A stretch of DNA of 11,818 nucleotides, taken from CAZWQR01 sp964638595. Its GTDB lineage: Bacteria > Patescibacteriota > Minisyncoccia > Minisyncoccales > PEYH01. A model generated the notes under the pieces. The model ran no database searches, had not been told where the DNA came from, and saw only the letters and a program-made list of their open reading frames with translations. Both the position numbers and the translations under genes were made by a program. Shown here in pieces: positions 5,619-11,818 of this stretch. The number at the start of each line of letters is the position of its first letter. The stretch's first letter is position 1. The stretch lies in the NCBI GenBank assembly GCA_964638595.1, contig CAZWYU010000027.1, forward strand, positions 1 to 11,818, written 5' to 3'.

Positions 5619-7550
5619 CTAAATGTCTAAATTTTTAGCACTTTTAGCATGAGCTTGGATAAACTTTTTTCTAGAAGCAACTTCTTTGCCCATTAACGTA
5701 TCAAACATTTTATCTGCCTCCTTGGCATCTTCTATAGCTACTCTTAATAAAATTCGATTTTCTGGATTCATAGTTGTTTCCCAAAGCTGGTCGGCATTCA
5801 TTTCACCTAAACCTTTATATCTTTGAATCTTTATCTTTGGTAATTTTTCCTTCTTCATATCTTCAACTATTTCTTTTCTATCTAATTCATTATAAGCATA
5901 CTCTACTCTTCTGCCTAATTGTATTTTATATAAAGGCGGCCTAGCAATGTAGAGATAGCCCTTTTCAATAATAGGTTTAAAATATCTAAAGAAAAGAGTT
6001 AAAAGTAAAGTTCTAATATGCGCACCATCAGAATCTGCGTCCGTGGCAATGATAATTCGGTGATACCTTAAATTAGATAAATCAAAATCTTGGGCAATAG
6101 CCGTACCCAAAGCGATAACAAGAGCTTTAATTTCATCAGAGGAAAGCATTCTTGTTAAAGCAGCTCGCTCAACATTCAGAATTTTGCCCCTTAAGGGTAA
6201 TACTGCCTGAAATTTTCGGTCTCTGCCTCCCTTGCAACTGCCTCCGGCGCTCTGGCCCTCAACAATAAAAAGCTCTGATTCTTCTGGTTTTTTAGAAGAA
6301 CAATCAGATAACTTTCCGGGCAGAGTAAGCCCCTCTAATATTCCTTTTCTTAAAACAGTTCTTCTGGCTGCCGAAGCCGCTCTTCTGGCTTTAGCAGCCA
6401 ATAAAGAATTTTGAATAATCGCCCTAGCATCAGAAGAATAACGTTCTAAAAATTCCATTAGGGCTTCATAGGTTATTGTTTCAACAGCTGACTTGGCTTC
6501 TGGGTTGCCTAATTTAGCTTTAGTCTGACCCTCAAATTGGGGTTCTTTGAGCTTAATAGAAACTGCCGCATTAATACCAACTCTTACATCTTTGCCATTT
6601 AAAACTTCCTCATCTTTTTTAAGATAATCGTTATTTTTAGCATATTCATTAACTGCTCTGGTCAGAGCAGTTCTAAAACCGGTAATATGGGTTCCGCCTT
6701 CAGCAGTATAAATATTGTTAGCAAAACTTTCTTCGTAGGTTTCTCTCTCTTGAGTATATTGAAAAGCTACCTCAACTAATATATCATTAACCATCTTAGA
6801 GATATAAAAAGTATTTTCATGGATTGGCTCATTCTCTCCGCACAGATATTTAATATAAGAACCTAAACCACCTTCAAAATAAAAAACATAATTAAATTTG
6901 TTTTCTTTATCTCTTAAATCTTTAAAAATAATTTTGACGCCTTTAGTTAAGTGAGCCTGCCTCCTTAAATGGTTCAAAATAGTCTTCTTATCAAAAACTA
7001 AAGTTTCAAATATATCTTTGTCTGGCTTAAAGGTAATTTTTGTACCCGTCTTATTTTTAGAACATTTTTGACCTTTTTTAACATTACCCTTGGCTTTTCC
7101 TTTGCTAAACTCCTGACTGTAGATATAGCCGTCTCTTGAAACCTCTGCTTTGAGCTCGGAAGACAAGGCACAAACTACCGAAACCCCTACTCCGTGCAAT
7201 CCACCTGAAACTTGATAGGTTTTTTTACCAAATTTAGCTCCAGCATGAAGAGTTGTCATTACCGTTTCTAAAGCTGATTTTTTGGTTTCTTTGTGAATAT
7301 CTACTGGTATACCCCTCCCGTTATCAGAAACGCTAACATAATTATCGGGCAATAAATTAATTTCTATTTCATCTGCATAGCCACCCATCGCTTCGTCTAA
7401 TGAATTGTCGGTGCATTCCCATACTAAATGATGTAATCCCTGAACTCCAGTAGAACCAATATACATACCCGGTCTTTTACGAACCGGGTCAAGTCCCTTT
7501 AAAACAAAAATATCTTTTGCGCTGTATTCGCTTTTTTTTAGTTTAGCCAT
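5619..7550 (-). CDS. gyrB: DNA gyrase subunit B
   Basis: GyrB is the ATPase subunit of gyrase, which introduces negative supercoils. Domains in order: GHKL ATPase with catalytic E45 and N49 in WECTDNSLDEA, SDNGRGIPVD (75-84) and GGLHGVG (116-122); the transducer with QTKAKLGN (342-349); the TOPRIM domain with EGQSAGGS (431-438) and metal-binding DADSDGAH (504-511); and the C-terminal QRYKGLGEMN (576-585). The 643 residues match the compact type without the E. coli insertion. The TOPRIM motif has Gln at 433 where most GyrB proteins have Asp (EGDSAGG); the catalytic Glu431 is kept. GyrB and ParE are hard to separate by eye, and I saw no second paralogue or gyrA/parC here. It lies 13 bases after pheT on the same strand with no ribosome-binding site. 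Confidence 0.93.
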   Translation of the reverse strand: MAKLKKSEYSAKDIFVLKGLDPVRKRPGMYIGSTGVQGLHHLVWECTDNSLDEAMGGYADEIEINLLPDNYVSVSDNGRGIPVDIHKETKKSALETVMTTLHAGAKFGKKTYQVSGGLHGVGVSVVCALSSELKAEVSRDGYIYSQEFSKGKAKGNVKKGQKCSKNKTGTKITFKPDKDIFETLVFDKKTILNHLRRQAHLTKGVKIIFKDLRDKENKFNYVFYFEGGLGSYIKYLCGENEPIHENTFYISKMVNDILVEVAFQYTQERETYEESFANNIYTAEGGTHITGFRTALTRAVNEYAKNNDYLKKDEEVLNGKDVRVGINAAVSIKLKEPQFEGQTKAKLGNPEAKSAVETITYEALMEFLERYSSDARAIIQNSLLAAKARRAASAARRTVLRKGILEGLTLPGKLSDCSSKKPEESELFIVEGQSAGGSCKGGRDRKFQAVLPLRGKILNVERAALTRMLSSDEIKALVIALGTAIAQDFDLSNLRYHRIIIATDADSDGAHIRTLLLTLFFRYFKPIIEKGYLYIARPPLYKIQLGRRVEYAYNELDRKEIVEDMKKEKLPKIKIQRYKGLGEMNADQLWETTMNPENRILLRVAIEDAKEADKMFDTLMGKEVASRKKFIQAHAKSAKNLDI

Positions 7551-7563
7551 TTTATAAAATTAA

Positions 7564-9582
7564 TTAATTTCTTATCTGCCAAGAATATTTTTTTTCTAAT
7601 GCTCTAATAATTTTTTTATATAAGTTATCTATCTCTTCAAAGCTTAAAGTTTTTTTAGAAGATTGAAATATTAAATGAAAGGCAAGATTTTTTTTGCCCT
7701 CTGGAATATTTTCTCCTTCAAAAATATCAAAAAGGTCAACATCTTTTAAGAGCTTGCCTCCAGCTTGGTTTAAAACATTTAATATCTCGGCTACCTTTGT
7801 GCCTATTGGTACTAAAATAGCTATATCTCTGATTGCTGACGGAAATTTAGAAATGGGCTGATATTCATTTTCTTCATCTGCATGCTTCAAGAGCTTTTCA
7901 AAATCTATCTCAAAAGCAAAAAAATTACCCTTCAAATCAAATTGCCTTAGTGTAATATCGGAAATTTTTCCAATAAAACCAATTTCTTCTCCGTTATTCA
8001 ATTTAATCTCTGCAGAATTTTTTATATCCCAATAAAGCATTTCGCTTTCATCGGGTGTAGCTTGAAAATTATCATAAAATCTTTCAGCCAAAGAAAGAGA
8101 GTCCAATAAACTGTCTATTAGCCCCTTGAGCGTATAAAAGTCTTCATTAATTAAGCCGGCCAAATTAGTCTCTTCGTTTATGCCATCTTTCTTATTTCTA
8201 AAAACTCTGCCTATCTCATAGACTCTTATGCTGTTAAAGATTTTTAGATTCTCTTTTGCCGATGACAAGATATTTAATAAAAGATTTGGTCTTAAATAAT
8301 AAAATTCCTTGGAATACGGATTTTTTAGTTCAACTAAAGGTCCGCCAAAATTTTTCCCTATTTTCTCGCTGATAAAAGAATAATTGTATAATTCTAAAAA
8401 TCCATTTTCCTTAAAAAAACTTTTTACTCTATTTTGCCAAAAAATATTATAGTTTTTCTTAGCTGGGATTAACGCTAATTTTGGAAAACTTTCCTTCAAA
8501 TTATTATAGCCATAAATCCGACCTATCTCTTCAATCAAATCTTCTTCTATTGTTACATCTTTTCTAAAATTCGGGACAATAATAATATCCTTTTTACTAA
8601 ATTTAAAACCAAGTCTTTTTAAAATTGATTTGGCTTGAGTCTTTTCAATTTTTATGCCTAAAAGATTCTCTATTTTATCAAAATTTAATTTTATCTTTTT
8701 AATAGAATTCTTTTTTGAATAATTGCCTAAACGACCGGAAACAATTTTGCCTCCTGCTACATTTTGGATTAATAGAGCTAAAAAATTCACCCCTTTCTCT
8801 GTTAACTCCGAATATAAACCGTGTTCAAAACGTAAAGAAGCGTCTGTTTTTAACTTAAGCTTTTGGGAGGCTTTCCTTATTAAAACAGAATCAAAATTAG
8901 CTCCTTCAATAAATATGTTTTTTGTATTATTGTCTATACAAGAATTTTTTCCACCTTTGATGCCGGCTATGGCTAAGGGCTTTTGAAAATCGGCAATTAC
9001 TAAAATGTCGCTATCTAATTGATATCTGTTTTCATCTAAACCCTCTAATTTTTCTCCTTTTTTGGCTCTCCTAACAATAATTTCTTTTCCTTCTATTTTG
9101 TCAAAATCAAAAGCATGCAAGGGTTGACCTGTTTCAAGCATTGCATAATTGGCAGCATCTACAATATTATTAATTGGCTCAAGTCCCAAAGACTTTAATC
9201 TTTTTTGAATATACTGGGGAGATTCTTTTATTTTTACTCCTTGAATCAAACAACCGGTATATCTTAGACAATCTTTTTTATTTTCCACCTTAATTTTGAC
9301 AAAATCATCAATTTTTAATCTGTTTTCTTTTTTTATTTTTAAATTTAGCTTTTCTTCTCTAACTCTTAAGCCGGTTATGGCAGAAATCTCCAAAGCAATA
9401 CCTTGATGAGACAAACAGTCTGCCCTATTGGGAGTAATATCAATATCAAAAATATAATCAGAAAAACTCTTTTTGACAGTTTCTACTTCAAAAGAATGCA
9501 ATGTTAAAAGATCTGCCAGTGATGTCGGTTTTGGCAGTTTATCTTCAAAAAAATCTTGTAACCAATTATAAGAAAATTTCAT
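7564..9582 (-). CDS. pheT: Phenylalanyl-tRNA synthetase beta subunit, short form
   Basis: PheT partners PheS in the synthetase tetramer and provides editing and tRNA binding. I start it at ATG 9582 because MKFSYNWLQDFF is the usual family N-terminus. A TTG four codons upstream (9594) extends the frame to 676 residues but adds nothing conserved, and neither start has a ribosome-binding site. Of the 672 residues, the N-terminal B1 part runs directly from SFEVETV to DIDITPNRADCLSH (about 47-59). The EMAPII-like tRNA-binding domain normally inserted between them is absent, which explains the shortness against roughly 800. B3/B4 editing motifs (NNIVDAANYAMLETGQPLHAFD, then DASLRFEHG), the B5 domain, and a C-terminal ferredoxin-fold anticodon-binding domain (FPSAIRDIAI onward) are present. 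It is separated from pheS by 207 bases. Confidence 0.95.
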   Translation of the reverse strand: MKFSYNWLQDFFEDKLPKPTSLADLLTLHSFEVETVKKSFSDYIFDIDITPNRADCLSHQGIALEISAITGLRVREEKLNLKIKKENRLKIDDFVKIKVENKKDCLRYTGCLIQGVKIKESPQYIQKRLKSLGLEPINNIVDAANYAMLETGQPLHAFDFDKIEGKEIIVRRAKKGEKLEGLDENRYQLDSDILVIADFQKPLAIAGIKGGKNSCIDNNTKNIFIEGANFDSVLIRKASQKLKLKTDASLRFEHGLYSELTEKGVNFLALLIQNVAGGKIVSGRLGNYSKKNSIKKIKLNFDKIENLLGIKIEKTQAKSILKRLGFKFSKKDIIIVPNFRKDVTIEEDLIEEIGRIYGYNNLKESFPKLALIPAKKNYNIFWQNRVKSFFKENGFLELYNYSFISEKIGKNFGGPLVELKNPYSKEFYYLRPNLLLNILSSAKENLKIFNSIRVYEIGRVFRNKKDGINEETNLAGLINEDFYTLKGLIDSLLDSLSLAERFYDNFQATPDESEMLYWDIKNSAEIKLNNGEEIGFIGKISDITLRQFDLKGNFFAFEIDFEKLLKHADEENEYQPISKFPSAIRDIAILVPIGTKVAEILNVLNQAGGKLLKDVDLFDIFEGENIPEGKKNLAFHLIFQSSKKTLSFEEIDNLYKKIIRALEKKYSWQIRN

Positions 9583-9627
9583 AACAATTTTCAATTACCA
9601 ATAAATGATAAGCTAATGAAACGAGAC

Positions 9628-9638
9628 AATAAAATTTT
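9628..9638. repeat. Left copy of 11-base direct repeat
   Basis: AATAAAATTTT here is repeated in the same orientation at 9748-9758, flanking the GC-richer structured spacer between pheS and pheT. The low complexity of the repeat means chance is a real alternative. Confidence 0.35.
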
Positions 9639-9715
9639 AGAACAGCTCTCACGGGTATATTTGGTATTGTTTGCAAGCTGAAGGCGAGGGCAAATATACT
9701 TAAGAGCGCAGATAG

Positions 9716-9735
9716 CAAATCTCGCTGGAGATTTG
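9716..9735. repeat. Perfect hairpin in the pheS-pheT spacer
   Basis: CAAATCTC (9716-9723) and GAGATTTG (9728-9735) are exact reverse complements around a GCTG loop. No T tract follows on the minus strand, so termination between pheS and pheT is not indicated. Confidence 0.5.
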
Positions 9736-9747
9736 AATAGCCGATGT

Positions 9748-9758
9748 AATAAAATTTT
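9748..9758. repeat. Right copy of 11-base direct repeat
   Basis: This second copy of AATAAAATTTT lies 109 bases beyond the end of the first (9628-9638). Together they could mark the boundaries of an inserted segment. Confidence 0.35.
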
Positions 9759-9789
9759 GTTGCTGAATTAATAAATTTGGAAAAAATCT

Positions 9790-10848
9790 TCAAAATTGCT
9801 CTAAAAATCTTAAATCACTTGAATAAAACAACCTAATATCGTCAATCTTATATTTCATCATAGTCAAACGGTCTAGGCCTAGACCAAAAGCAAAGCCCTG
9901 CCAATTTTTAGGATTGAGCTTAACAGCTTTAAAAACATTAGGATGAACCATCCCGGCTCCGGCCATTTCTATCCAGCCTCTTTGGGAACAAGTACTGCAA
10001 CCCTTACCTTGACAAACTAAACATTCAATATCAATTTCAAAACTAGGTTCAGTAAAAGGAAAAAAACTTGGTCTGATTCTTAGTTTAACTTCTCTTTGAA
10101 AAAATGTCTCAAAAAACTTTTTCATTATTGCTTTAAAATGAGCCGCATTAATTTTATTGTCTATCATAAGTCCCTCAATATGATAAAAATTAATTTCATG
10201 AGAAGCATCTGTAGCTTCATAACGAAAACATCGGCCGGGAGCAATAATTCTTAAGGGAGGATTATGCTTTTCCATATATCTAATCTGCACCGGACTAGTA
10301 TGTGTCCGCAATAAAAATCGCTGATTTTTATCGCGCAATCTTGAACCTTGAACCTTAAACTTAGAACTTCCTGATTCTTTAAGCCAAAAGGTATCCCACA
10401 TATCTCTGGCAGGATGGTCTTTTGGAATATTTAAAAAATCAAAATTGTGCTTTTCATCCTCTACCTCCGGCCCTTGAGCTATTTCAAAACCAATTTTTTG
10501 GAAAATATCTTCCGCCTCTTTTCTTACTATTGTTAAGGGATGAAAATGTCCTATTTTTAAGGATTTTCCCGGAGCAGTGACGTCTATCGCTTGCTTTTCT
10601 GTTTTAATTTTCTCAAAACTATTTTCTTTAACTTGAATTAAAGCTAAAATTTCTCGTTTAAACCTATTTATTTCCTTTCCTTTTTCTATCCTTTCTCTTA
10701 AGGGTAAGTCTGTTAATAAAGATAAAATCTGAGCAATTCTACTTTTTTTGCCCAAATATTTTTTGCTAATATCTTTTAAGTCCTGAATCGTTTTAGCTAT
10801 TTCTATCTCTTTTTTTGCTTGTTTATTAATCTCTGTAAGGTTCTTCAT
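9790..10848 (-). CDS. pheS: Phenylalanyl-tRNA synthetase alpha subunit, with in-frame repeat insertion
   Basis: PheS carries the class II catalytic core that charges tRNA-Phe. The N-terminal 85 residues are the tRNA-contacting coiled-coil region. The core has HPLTIVRKEAEDIF, GFEIAQGPEVE (120-130), HPARDM (145-150), RTHTSPVQIR (181-190), GRCFRYEATDASH (205-217) and class II motif 3 in GLGLDRLTM (322-330). A CxxC/CxxC set (C276, C279, C284, C287) precedes GWIEMAGAGMVHPN, as in many bacterial PheS. Between TFWLKE and RFLLRT, residues 159-176 (SGSSKFKVQGSRLRDKNQ) form an extra low-complexity segment encoded by a heptanucleotide repeat and a palindrome. Otherwise the 352-residue enzyme looks intact. 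It ends in TGA. The ATG lacks a near Shine-Dalgarno; AAGG lies about 13 bases away. Confidence 0.96.
   Translation of the reverse strand: MKNLTEINKQAKKEIEIAKTIQDLKDISKKYLGKKSRIAQILSLLTDLPLRERIEKGKEINRFKREILALIQVKENSFEKIKTEKQAIDVTAPGKSLKIGHFHPLTIVRKEAEDIFQKIGFEIAQGPEVEDEKHNFDFLNIPKDHPARDMWDTFWLKESGSSKFKVQGSRLRDKNQRFLLRTHTSPVQIRYMEKHNPPLRIIAPGRCFRYEATDASHEINFYHIEGLMIDNKINAAHFKAIMKKFFETFFQREVKLRIRPSFFPFTEPSFEIDIECLVCQGKGCSTCSQRGWIEMAGAGMVHPNVFKAVKLNPKNWQGFAFGLGLDRLTMMKYKIDDIRLFYSSDLRFLEQF
10307..10368. repeat. Palindrome plus heptanucleotide repeat inserted within pheS
   Basis: Bases 10341-10368 are four imperfect 7-base units. On the minus strand they read AGTTCTA, AGTTTAA, GGTTCAA, GGTTCAA; the last two are identical. 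Beside them, ATAAAAATC (10311-10319) and GATTTTTAT (10323-10331) are exact reverse complements around GCT, extended by CGC/GCG after one mismatch (10307-10335). Together they encode the extra residues of pheS just before RTHTSPVQIR, and the reading frame is preserved. Confidence 0.65.
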
Positions 10849-10926
10849 TGCTTTAATTTTACCTTATTTTTTACTCTATTTCAACTAAAAAACCGTAGAA
10901 TAATCCACAGCTTCTTCCAACCAACA

Positions 10927-10941
10927 GGGGGACAGTCCCCC
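10927..10941. repeat. G5/C5 palindrome in the pheS leader
   Basis: GGGGGAC, a single A, and GTCCCCC form a perfect palindrome; realistically it is a 6-bp stem with a CAG loop. It lies between the promoter and the pheS ATG, in AT-rich surroundings. It resembles REP-like palindromes and recalls the G5/C5 runs between nusG and rplK, though the sequences differ. A T tract suitable for termination does not follow on the minus strand. Confidence 0.5.
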
Positions 10942-10989
10942 AAAAAAGGGAGTGAAAAATCGGCTGGAAACCCTTGATTTTACTACATT

Positions 10990-11018
10990 ATTATACCATA
11001 AAAAGAGGCATGGCACAA
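10990..11018 (-). promoter_or_regulatory. Extended -10 promoter candidate for pheS-pheT
   Basis: The minus strand shows TTGTGC (11018-11013; TTG matches only), a 17-base spacer, and TGG directly before a perfect TATAAT (10995-10990), which is an extended -10 arrangement TGnTATAAT. The predicted start is near 10983. It would serve pheS and, through the spacers, possibly pheT and gyrB. Confidence 0.55.
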
Positions 11019-11071
11019 ATTTGTTCTAAAATTTGTTTTTAGCTTTATAGAATTAAATATTCCGAAAAAAT

Positions 11072-11776
11072 CTACGATTTTTCCAGGTTTTTTATAATCA
11101 TATCGTGAACTCTTTCCGCTGGCAAAAGCTCTCCATTATCCATACAATCAATCACTATATATTCTTCTGGATACTCTCTTGCAATTTGTAAATAAGAAAG
11201 AAGGGCATTTTTTTGATGTTCTAAATCTTTTTCATGCATATCTTGTTTTTGATTAAGTAGATACAATTGTTTCTTTTTAGCTTTTATCTTGTCTTCTATG
11301 TTTCCAGAAAGTTCCAAGGAAAGCTCGGGGCTTGTTTTAAGAATAAAGGTTATATCAGGTTTAGGAATTTTGAAAATATTATATTCTAAATTATAAAGCC
11401 ATTTGAAATATTCCATTCTTTCTTTTTCATTCTCTATCTTTCCTCCTTGATGGCCGATGTTAGAAGCAACATAACGGTCGCTAATTACTAAGAATCCCTT
11501 CTCAAGCAATTCTCTCAACTTAAAAGAAGCATCGTATCTGTCACAGGCATAAAAAATAGAAGCTGGCTTAGCTCCTACCTCCTTGGCTGTACCGTATTTT
11601 CCATTTAAATATTCTTCAACTAATCCAGCAGATTTAGTGCCATATTGAGGAAAATCAATTTTATAGACCCTATATCCTTTTTCTTGTAAATATTGAGACA
11701 AAAGTTTGGTTTGAGTGCTCTTGCCTGACCCATCTAACCCTTCAAAAACAATAAATTTTCCTCTTTTGTTGTTCAT
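11072..11776 (-). CDS. tmk: Thymidylate kinase
   Basis: Tmk phosphorylates dTMP to dTDP, the step after ThyX. The Walker A P-loop is GLDGSGKST at residues 13-21. DFPQYG (41-46) and CDRYDAS with D79-R80 are the nucleotide-monophosphate site. VISDRYVASNIGHQGGK (97-113) contains the DRY motif (100-102) and the conserved QG. QDMHEKDLEH (178-187) corresponds to the lid region. At 234 residues it is somewhat longer than the roughly 210 of E. coli, mainly in the lid-flanking helices. It starts 42 bases from the right window edge and has no clear ribosome-binding site. It is the first gene of the leftward set seen here; the pheS promoter downstream suggests it is not strictly tied to the rest. Confidence 0.94.
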   Translation of the reverse strand: MNNKRGKFIVFEGLDGSGKSTQTKLLSQYLQEKGYRVYKIDFPQYGTKSAGLVEEYLNGKYGTAKEVGAKPASIFYACDRYDASFKLRELLEKGFLVISDRYVASNIGHQGGKIENEKERMEYFKWLYNLEYNIFKIPKPDITFILKTSPELSLELSGNIEDKIKAKKKQLYLLNQKQDMHEKDLEHQKNALLSYLQIAREYPEEYIVIDCMDNGELLPAERVHDMIIKNLEKS

Positions 11777-11818
11777 TGCTTATCATCTTAACAAAAATGA
11801 AAAGAAATACAATTGTGA

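Larger units (their letters stand above)
9583..9789. other. Structured non-coding spacer splitting pheS and pheT
   Basis: Genes for the two synthetase subunits usually abut; here 207 bases separate them. The middle (9639-9747) is about 44% GC by hand count, visibly richer than its surroundings. It contains a long imperfect hairpin at 9645-9707: GCTCT/AGAGC outer arms and the perfect 9-bp pair 9655-9663/9691-9699. A second hairpin at 9716-9735 has 8-bp arms and a GCTG loop. The 11-base sequence AATAAAATTTT occurs as direct copies on both sides (9628-9638 and 9748-9758), as an insertion with target duplication might leave. No convincing gene is present. It may be a small inserted element or a structured intercistronic RNA. 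Confidence 0.5.
10849..11071 (-). other. pheS leader and tmk-pheS spacer, non-coding
   Basis: This 223-base gap holds a promoter candidate, a G5/C5 palindrome and AT-rich repeats (ACAAATTTGT at 11015-11024, then another AAATTTGTT-like copy), but no supportable gene. The predicted transcript would have a leader of about 135 bases before pheS. I see no T-box consensus (AGGGTGG-type element), no run of Phe codons in a short leader ORF, and no terminator followed by a T tract. Regulation of pheS by attenuation is therefore not supported. Confidence 0.5.

Noticed and set aside
6232..6414. Open frame on the plus strand opposite gyrB
   Set aside because: It mirrors the conserved TOPRIM region of gyrB and is explained as a chance antisense frame.
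8723..8986. Open frame on the plus strand opposite pheT
   Set aside because: It is antisense to conserved B3/B4 sequence of pheT, with no supporting signal.
9583..9594. TTG start for pheT at 9594
   Set aside because: It adds only four non-conserved residues before MKFSYNWLQ, the normal family start, and has no ribosome-binding site.
9566..9793. 75-codon minus-strand frame with hydrophobic stretches in the pheS-pheT spacer
   Set aside because: It overlaps both pheS and pheT ends, translates through the hairpins and direct repeats, lacks a ribosome-binding site and matches no family I know. More likely a chance frame across a structured spacer.
10901..10909. TAATCCACA resembling a DnaA box (one mismatch to TTATCCACA)
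   Set aside because: It is a single imperfect copy with no cluster, no dnaA or dnaN nearby and no unwinding element; likely chance.
10849..10983. T-box or Phe-leader attenuator ahead of pheS
   Set aside because: No T-box consensus, no clustered Phe codons in a short ORF with a start, and no terminator stem with T tract.
11026..11042. AT-only stem downstream of tmk as a terminator
   Set aside because: The 6-bp CTAAAA/TTTTAG stem has a single G-C pair and is not followed by a T tract on the minus strand.
11797..11818. Possible start of a rightward gene (MKRNTIV) at the right edge
   Set aside because: Only seven codons are visible, with no ribosome-binding site and no motif; it cannot be supported.

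Overview
The window is strongly AT-rich and gene-dense. Twelve recognisable protein genes (one cut by the window edge) leave only short spacers, and no gap exceeds about 225 bases. All are core genes: translation (gatB, pheS, pheT, rplK), transcription (nusG), secretion (secE), DNA topology (gyrB) and thymidylate supply (glyA, thyX, dcd, tmk). Short enzyme versions, a PheT without its tRNA-binding domain, almost no Shine-Dalgarno sites, ThyX instead of ThyA, and rplK without rplA beside it all suggest a reduced genome of the Candidate Phyla Radiation (Patescibacteria), most likely Parcubacteria-like. That placement is inference, as there is no rRNA here. TGA ends gatB, thyX, nusG and pheS at family-typical C-termini, so TGA is a stop codon, which argues against the TGA=Gly code of Gracilibacteria/Absconditabacteria.

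Layout: nine genes run leftward in the order tmk, pheS, pheT, gyrB, secE, nusG, rplK, dcd, thyX (11776 to 2882). They meet glyA head-on, since glyA is the only rightward gene (1668-2876). Left of glyA, gatB and the start of a HAD-type phosphatase gene again run leftward. glyA and gatB start back to back, with promoter elements that appear to share one -35 region. Good promoter candidates also precede the HAD gene, secE and pheS. A likely terminator for the thyX end of the long leftward unit lies inside the 3' end of glyA.

How the genes fit together: GlyA makes methylene-tetrahydrofolate. Dcd, of the apparently bifunctional deaminase/dUTPase type, makes dUMP. ThyX combines the two into dTMP and returns tetrahydrofolate, and Tmk phosphorylates dTMP. 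This gives a nearly complete dCTP-to-dTDP route that needs no dihydrofolate reductase. PheS/PheT form phenylalanyl-tRNA synthetase, GatB is the amidotransferase subunit for Asn/Gln-tRNA, and secE-nusG-rplK is the familiar secretion/antitermination/ribosome block.

I found no unknown multi-gene system, mobile-element gene, CRISPR array, tRNA or rRNA. The unexplained material is non-coding or inserted: a three-hairpin G/C-run cluster between nusG and rplK, a structured spacer that splits pheS from pheT, a heptanucleotide-repeat-plus-palindrome insertion within the pheS reading frame, and palindromes in the pheS leader and the gyrB-secE gap.
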